A stretch of DNA of 9,269 bases. Source: a bacterium. GTDB lineage: Bacteria; Nitrospinota_A; UBA7883; JACRGQ01. Below, piece by piece: positions 7,120 through 9,269 of this stretch. Position numbers and translations under genes: made by a program. Below the pieces are notes generated by a model, which was not told the origin of the DNA, made no database searches, and saw nothing but the letters and a program-made list of their open reading frames with translations. The DNA lies in contig JAKAGL010000073.1 in assembly GCA_021815535.1 (NCBI GenBank), forward strand, positions 1 to 9,269. The letters are read 5' to 3'. The first letter of the stretch is position 1. Each line of letters opens with the position of its first letter.

Positions 7120-7845
7120 CTACTTGAAGAACCCCTTGCTGTCGCAATAGTGGAATACCGCGGCGGCCATCGAATCCGAGGTGTTCTTGTCGTTGTTGAG
7201 CATCAGGTGGTAAAGGTACGGATCGGCCGAGGACCTGCCGGTGAAGTCTTCCACAAACTTATTGCGCGCATCCTGCTTTGTTTTGATCTGCTCTTCCGCA
7301 TCCGCGCGGTTTAAATGGAATTTCTCCATGACGGATTTGAGGCGCCACGGGTACGATGCGTAAAAACGCACATGCGTGCCGGCAAACTTGGACGGGTCGA
7401 GTTCGTTGGTGATGATTTGTGATCCGCCGCCGACGATGATGACGTTTCCCTTCTCCGCCAGATTGAGCAGAAGGGTGCGCATCCGTTCGAACACCTGCGA
7501 TTGCACCGACTGGAGATAATCCGGCACCAAACCGTCGATAAACCAGTTCATGAATGAGTAGCGTTTTTCGCTGACGTTGCTGATAAGGTCGGAGCCGAGT
7601 TTTTCGTCCTGGGCCAGCTTTTGCAGCATTTGGTGGCTGAATACCAGCCACTTGTTGGTGGGATGTCTCGAATTGATCATTTCCTGCAGCTTGCCCGCCG
7701 TTGGGAAGGCGTCGCAACCGTACTCCCGTGAGATGGTGATGAAATGGGAAACCTTCAGCGCAGATGCCACTTTCGCCCGGTCTTCCAGCCACGAATGATA
7801 GGCGTCAACGTTAAAGGCAGGTTCTTTGGTCTTGTGAATAGTCAT
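7120..7845 (-). CDS. Cytidylate kinase-like family protein
   Basis: This 241-residue soluble protein resembles the cytidylate kinase-like family (Cytidylate_kin2 type), whose cellular role is mostly uncharacterised. ITISREYGCDAFPTAGKL (36-53) occupies the place of the nucleotide-binding loop; as in a subgroup of this family it is not a classical GxxxxGK[ST] P-loop. Further matches are NVIIVGGGSQIIT (134-146), the HVRFYASYPWRLKSVMEKF segment (158-176) and KTKQDARNKFVEDFTG (188-203), corresponding to the lid-like 'D-x-x-R-x-x-F' helix, and DPYLYHLMLNND (208-219). It is not the housekeeping CMP kinase cmk. The start ATG 7845 has GGAGA ten bases upstream. It is the first gene of the ATPase cluster, seven bases before subunit H, so co-transcription is likely. 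A link to ATPase regulation is inference only. Base composition looks somewhat less GC-rich than the ATPase genes. Confidence 0.8.
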   Translation of the reverse strand: MTIHKTKEPAFNVDAYHSWLEDRAKVASALKVSHFITISREYGCDAFPTAGKLQEMINSRHPTNKWLVFSHQMLQKLAQDEKLGSDLISNVSEKRYSFMNWFIDGLVPDYLQSVQSQVFERMRTLLLNLAEKGNVIIVGGGSQIITNELDPSKFAGTHVRFYASYPWRLKSVMEKFHLNRADAEEQIKTKQDARNKFVEDFTGRSSADPYLYHLMLNNDKNTSDSMAAAVFHYCDSKGFFK

Positions 7846-7855
7846 TGAAATATGT

Positions 7856-7860
7856 TCTCC
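7856..7860 (-). promoter_or_regulatory. Ribosome binding site of the kinase-like gene
   Basis: GGAGA on the minus strand, ten bases before ATG 7845. The spacing is slightly long but it is the only purine-rich site near this start and supports it over downstream alternatives. Confidence 0.55.
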
Positions 7861-7929
7861 ATGTCAAAAAAACTTTTGTACACTCCCCAATGTCGGCGTG
7901 GAGAATGAATTCGCTCTTCCCCTACGTCA

Positions 7930-7958
7930 ACGATATTGAAAATGCGGACTTTTTTCAA
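7930..7958 (-). promoter_or_regulatory. Candidate sigma70-type promoter for the kinase/ATPase operon
   Basis: On the minus strand a TTGAAA (-35, 7958-7953, five of six to consensus) is followed after exactly 17 bases by TATCGT (-10, 7935-7930, four of six). Transcription would start near 7923, giving a leader of about 80 bases before the kinase-like gene. This is a pattern match only; no other pair in the region has better spacing. Confidence 0.45.
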
Positions 7959-8000
7959 GAGATTTCCTTTGCACAAAATTTCCGCTTGGGGAGAGCGGGA

Positions 8001-8016
8001 TGGCGGTGCATCGCCA
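8001..8016. repeat. Near-perfect 16-base palindrome, possible operator
   Basis: TGGCGGTGCATCGCCA matches its own reverse complement at 14 of 16 positions (arms TGGCG/CGCCA around TGCA). It lies in the divergent intergenic region, about 40 bases upstream of the candidate operon promoter's -35 element. A regulator binding site is possible; chance is also possible in GC-rich DNA. Confidence 0.3.
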
Positions 8017-8031
8017 GCCTGCGGTAAGTTC

Positions 8032-8051
8032 AAAAAAAGCGGAAAAACCGC
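8032..8051 (-). terminator. Short terminator-like hairpin on the minus strand
   Basis: Read on the minus strand, GCGG, a TTTTT loop and CCGC are followed directly by seven T (8038-8032). The stem is only four base pairs, so it would be a weak intrinsic terminator. Its position between the lipoprotein gene and the operon promoter would stop antisense transcription from entering the ATPase cluster. Confidence 0.35.
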
Positions 8052-8082
8052 CGATTGTTGCGATAAAATGTGCCGAAAGACA

Positions 8083-9069
8083 ATGATTGTTTTATTCCCT
8101 TTTTTTCGCCGTCGATCGGCGAAAAAAGTAATTGATCACCGGAGAGGATTCTCATTATCCCCGCTTTCAGCCCTGTTCTTGGCCTGTATTCTGGCTTCCT
8201 GCGGGAGATCATCCGAAATGGAGAGGAAGGTTTTAGCCCCCATTCTGCCAAATCCCGTGAATCTCGCGACCGTTTCAGAGGCGGGAAAGGTAACCCTGAC
8301 GTGGAACAAGGTGGCGGGGGCGGATTCATATAATATCTATTATGGCGGCGAAGCGGGGGTCAATCCCCGGAAGGCGGCAAAAATAGGCGGGATAAAGGGG
8401 CTGGCCTATGAACATAAAGGGCTTAAGAATGGCACCGCGTATTTTTATGTGGTGACTGCGGCCAATGCATCGGTGGAAAGCCTTCCCTCTGCGGAGGTGG
8501 GGGGGATGCCTCGGGGGAGCGCCCCCGCCCAGCCGGCCGGCATCACGGCAAGTATTTCGGACAAAGGGGTGGTGAATGTCAAATGGGAACCGGTTCCAAC
8601 CGCAACCTCCTATCGTATTTGTTATGCCGAAAAGCCGGGTATGGCGGCATTGGCGGGGACGGGCCAAACGGTTTCCACGAATTTCTTTTCCCATACCGGG
8701 GTGAAGAGCGGCGGCCATTACTTTTACGCCGTAGCGGCGCTCAACGATTCCGGCCAGGGGCCCTTCTCGCAGGAATCGGGGGTTCTGATGAAGGTGTCGC
8801 CGCCGGGGCAGCCCGCCAACCTGGCAGTGGCGGTGTACCCGGACAAGATCACGCTTAAGTGGGATGTTATTGGCGGGGCCCAATCCTACAATGTTTACAT
8901 TTCCAAAACCGGGGCGTTCGATAAAGGCGCAGTTGAGAAAATCAATGTTGCTTCCAGCAGCTTTAGCCATACGGGGCTTGTTAAAGGAGACCGGTATTTT
9001 TACCGCGTCACCGCCGTGAACAGTTCCGGCGAAGGCCCCGCATCGAATAAGGTGGGGGCGAAAATATAA
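8083..9069 (+). CDS. Putative lipoprotein with three fibronectin type III domains
   Basis: Probably a secreted, lipid-anchored surface or periplasmic protein; no enzymatic motif is visible. Residues below are numbered from ATG 8083 (328 residues). The signal peptide ends with a hydrophobic stretch and lipobox LASC (37-40), Cys40 being the expected lipidated residue. Three tandem FN3-like domains follow at about 54-141, 150-238 and 241-328. Each has the 'V-x-L-x-W' strand (TLTWNKV, NVKWEPV, TLKWDVI), a 'SYNIYY/SYRICY/SYNVYI' strand and a 'Y-x-Y-x-V-x-A-x-N' strand (YFYVVTAAN, YFYAVAALN, YFYRVTAVN). The start is uncertain: the frame stays open back to 7936, the ATG at 8083 has no good ribosome site, and a GGAGAGG at 8141-8147 has no in-frame start codon behind it. 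The gene is divergent from the ATPase cluster, so no functional link is implied. FN3 domains usually mediate binding to proteins or polysaccharides. Confidence 0.82.
   Translation: MIVLFPFFRRRSAKKVIDHRRGFSLSPLSALFLACILASCGRSSEMERKVLAPILPNPVNLATVSEAGKVTLTWNKVAGADSYNIYYGGEAGVNPRKAAKIGGIKGLAYEHKGLKNGTAYFYVVTAANASVESLPSAEVGGMPRGSAPAQPAGITASISDKGVVNVKWEPVPTATSYRICYAEKPGMAALAGTGQTVSTNFFSHTGVKSGGHYFYAVAALNDSGQGPFSQESGVLMKVSPPGQPANLAVAVYPDKITLKWDVIGGAQSYNVYISKTGAFDKGAVEKINVASSSFSHTGLVKGDRYFYRVTAVNSSGEGPASNKVGAKI
8101..8127. repeat. Perfect inverted repeat with 11-base arms
   Basis: TTTTTTCGCCG (8101-8111), a five-base spacer TCGAT and CGGCGAAAAAA (8117-8127) form a perfect inverted repeat. T tracts are on the 5' side and A tracts on the 3' side on both strands, the reverse of an intrinsic terminator. 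It falls inside the lipoprotein frame if ATG 8083 is the start (coding FFRRRSAKK), or in the leader if the true start is further downstream. Confidence 0.7.
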
Positions 9070-9071
9070 GG

Positions 9072-9087
9072 CCGGGGCCGCCCCCGG
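9072..9087 (+). terminator. Possible terminator of the lipoprotein gene
   Basis: Two bases after the TAA stop, CCGGGG and CCCCGG form a six-base-pair GC stem with a four-base loop, followed by a pyrimidine-rich stretch (TTCTCCCATTCTT) rather than a clean T run. It is a weak match to an intrinsic terminator but is placed where one is expected. Confidence 0.35.
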
Positions 9088-9269
9088 TTCTCCCATTCTT
9101 CACCCGGCCGCCACATTTGGCGGCGGTCGCCACGGTTCTTTTCGCCGGTTTCGATGCCCCGCCAAAATAAAGGCGGCGGCGCGATCTTTCCGCTTCACTG
9201 TTTGACCGGCGGGGAAAATTGGCCCCTTCCATGCTTTGTGCAAACCCGTTATTTGGCGGTTTTTCTTTT
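9088..9269. other. Non-coding right end with GC-rich hairpin
   Basis: No reading frame here looks like a real protein. A GCCGCC/GGCGGC stem with loop ACATTT (9107-9124) and several further GGCGG/CCGCC words are present. The window ends in GGCGG followed by a T-rich run (9252-9269), which could be part of another terminator whose upstream arm I cannot define. Confidence 0.4.

Larger units (their letters stand above)
7846..8082. other. Divergent intergenic region
   Basis: About 237 bases between the minus-strand kinase-like gene and the plus-strand lipoprotein gene. It is more AT-rich than the genes near 7861-7980 and holds the operon promoter candidate, the 8001-8016 palindrome and the 8032-8051 hairpin. 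A TAAAAT at 8064-8069 could be a -10 element for the lipoprotein, but no matching -35 is visible and it would leave almost no leader before ATG 8083. Confidence 0.6.

Noticed and set aside
7842..8033. A 63-codon minus-strand leader frame whose TGA overlaps the kinase ATG, including a mini-frame MENIFQ from 7862
   Set aside because: The long frame starts with TTG inside a T-tract and contains the promoter candidate; the short one has no ribosome site. The ATGA overlap is probably chance.
8101..8127. Reading the perfect inverted repeat as an intrinsic terminator
   Set aside because: A terminator needs the T tract on the 3' side of the stem; here both strands have T on the 5' side and A on the 3' side.
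8326..9096. A 256-codon minus-strand frame opposite the FN3 protein
   Set aside because: Antisense to three clear FN3 repeats; its His/Arg/Gly-rich translation has no recognisable family features.
9008..9232. A 74-codon minus-strand frame at the right end
   Set aside because: Arg/Gly/Ser-rich translation without a ribosome site, partly antisense to the conserved third FN3 domain.

Overview
The window is GC-rich bacterial chromosomal DNA. Nearly all of it (1-7845) is one minus-strand gene cluster encoding a V/A-type (rotary) ATPase. A divergent plus-strand gene for a secreted, probably lipid-anchored protein with three fibronectin type III domains follows (about 8083-9069). A lipobox signal peptide, Shine-Dalgarno sites and tightly overlapping genes point to Bacteria. 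A lipoprotein with extracytoplasmic FN3 domains would fit a diderm, but no marker here fixes the phylum. No rRNA, tRNA, mobile element or CRISPR array was seen.

Read in the direction of transcription (right to left), the cluster is: cytidylate kinase-like gene (7845-7120), stalk subunit H/G (7112-6810), membrane stator subunit I (6794-4896), rotor ring subunit K (4878-4663), peripheral stalk subunit E (4661-4074), central subunit C (4084-3080), F (3083-2745), catalytic A (2748-1006) and non-catalytic B (1009 to beyond the left edge). This is the H/G-I-K(L)-E-C-F-A-B order known from Thermus and archaeal A/V-ATPase operons, so subunit D is expected just left of the window. Genes are separated by at most 17 bases. 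C-F, F-A and A-B are each joined by a 4-base ATGA overlap, and E-C by an 11-base overlap.

Together the products make a rotary machine. A3B3 carries the nucleotide sites, the D/F/C axle couples it to the K ring, subunit I forms the ion half-channels, and E with H/G form the peripheral stalks. K is the short two-helix type and keeps the ion-binding glutamate (E55) plus a helix-1 glutamine (Q26), which leaves Na+ coupling possible. The A subunit keeps a full P-loop, while B lacks one, as expected.

The unexpected member is the first gene, a cytidylate kinase-like protein seven bases ahead of subunit H. The best promoter candidate (7958-7930) lies upstream of it, so it is probably transcribed with the ATPase. 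The divergent intergenic region (7846-8082) and the first part of the lipoprotein frame hold several inverted repeats: a near-palindrome at 8001-8016, a minus-strand terminator-like hairpin at 8032-8051 and a perfect 11-base-arm inverted repeat at 8101-8127. The right end (9070-9269) is about 200 bases without a convincing gene, with GC-rich hairpins that may end the lipoprotein transcript.
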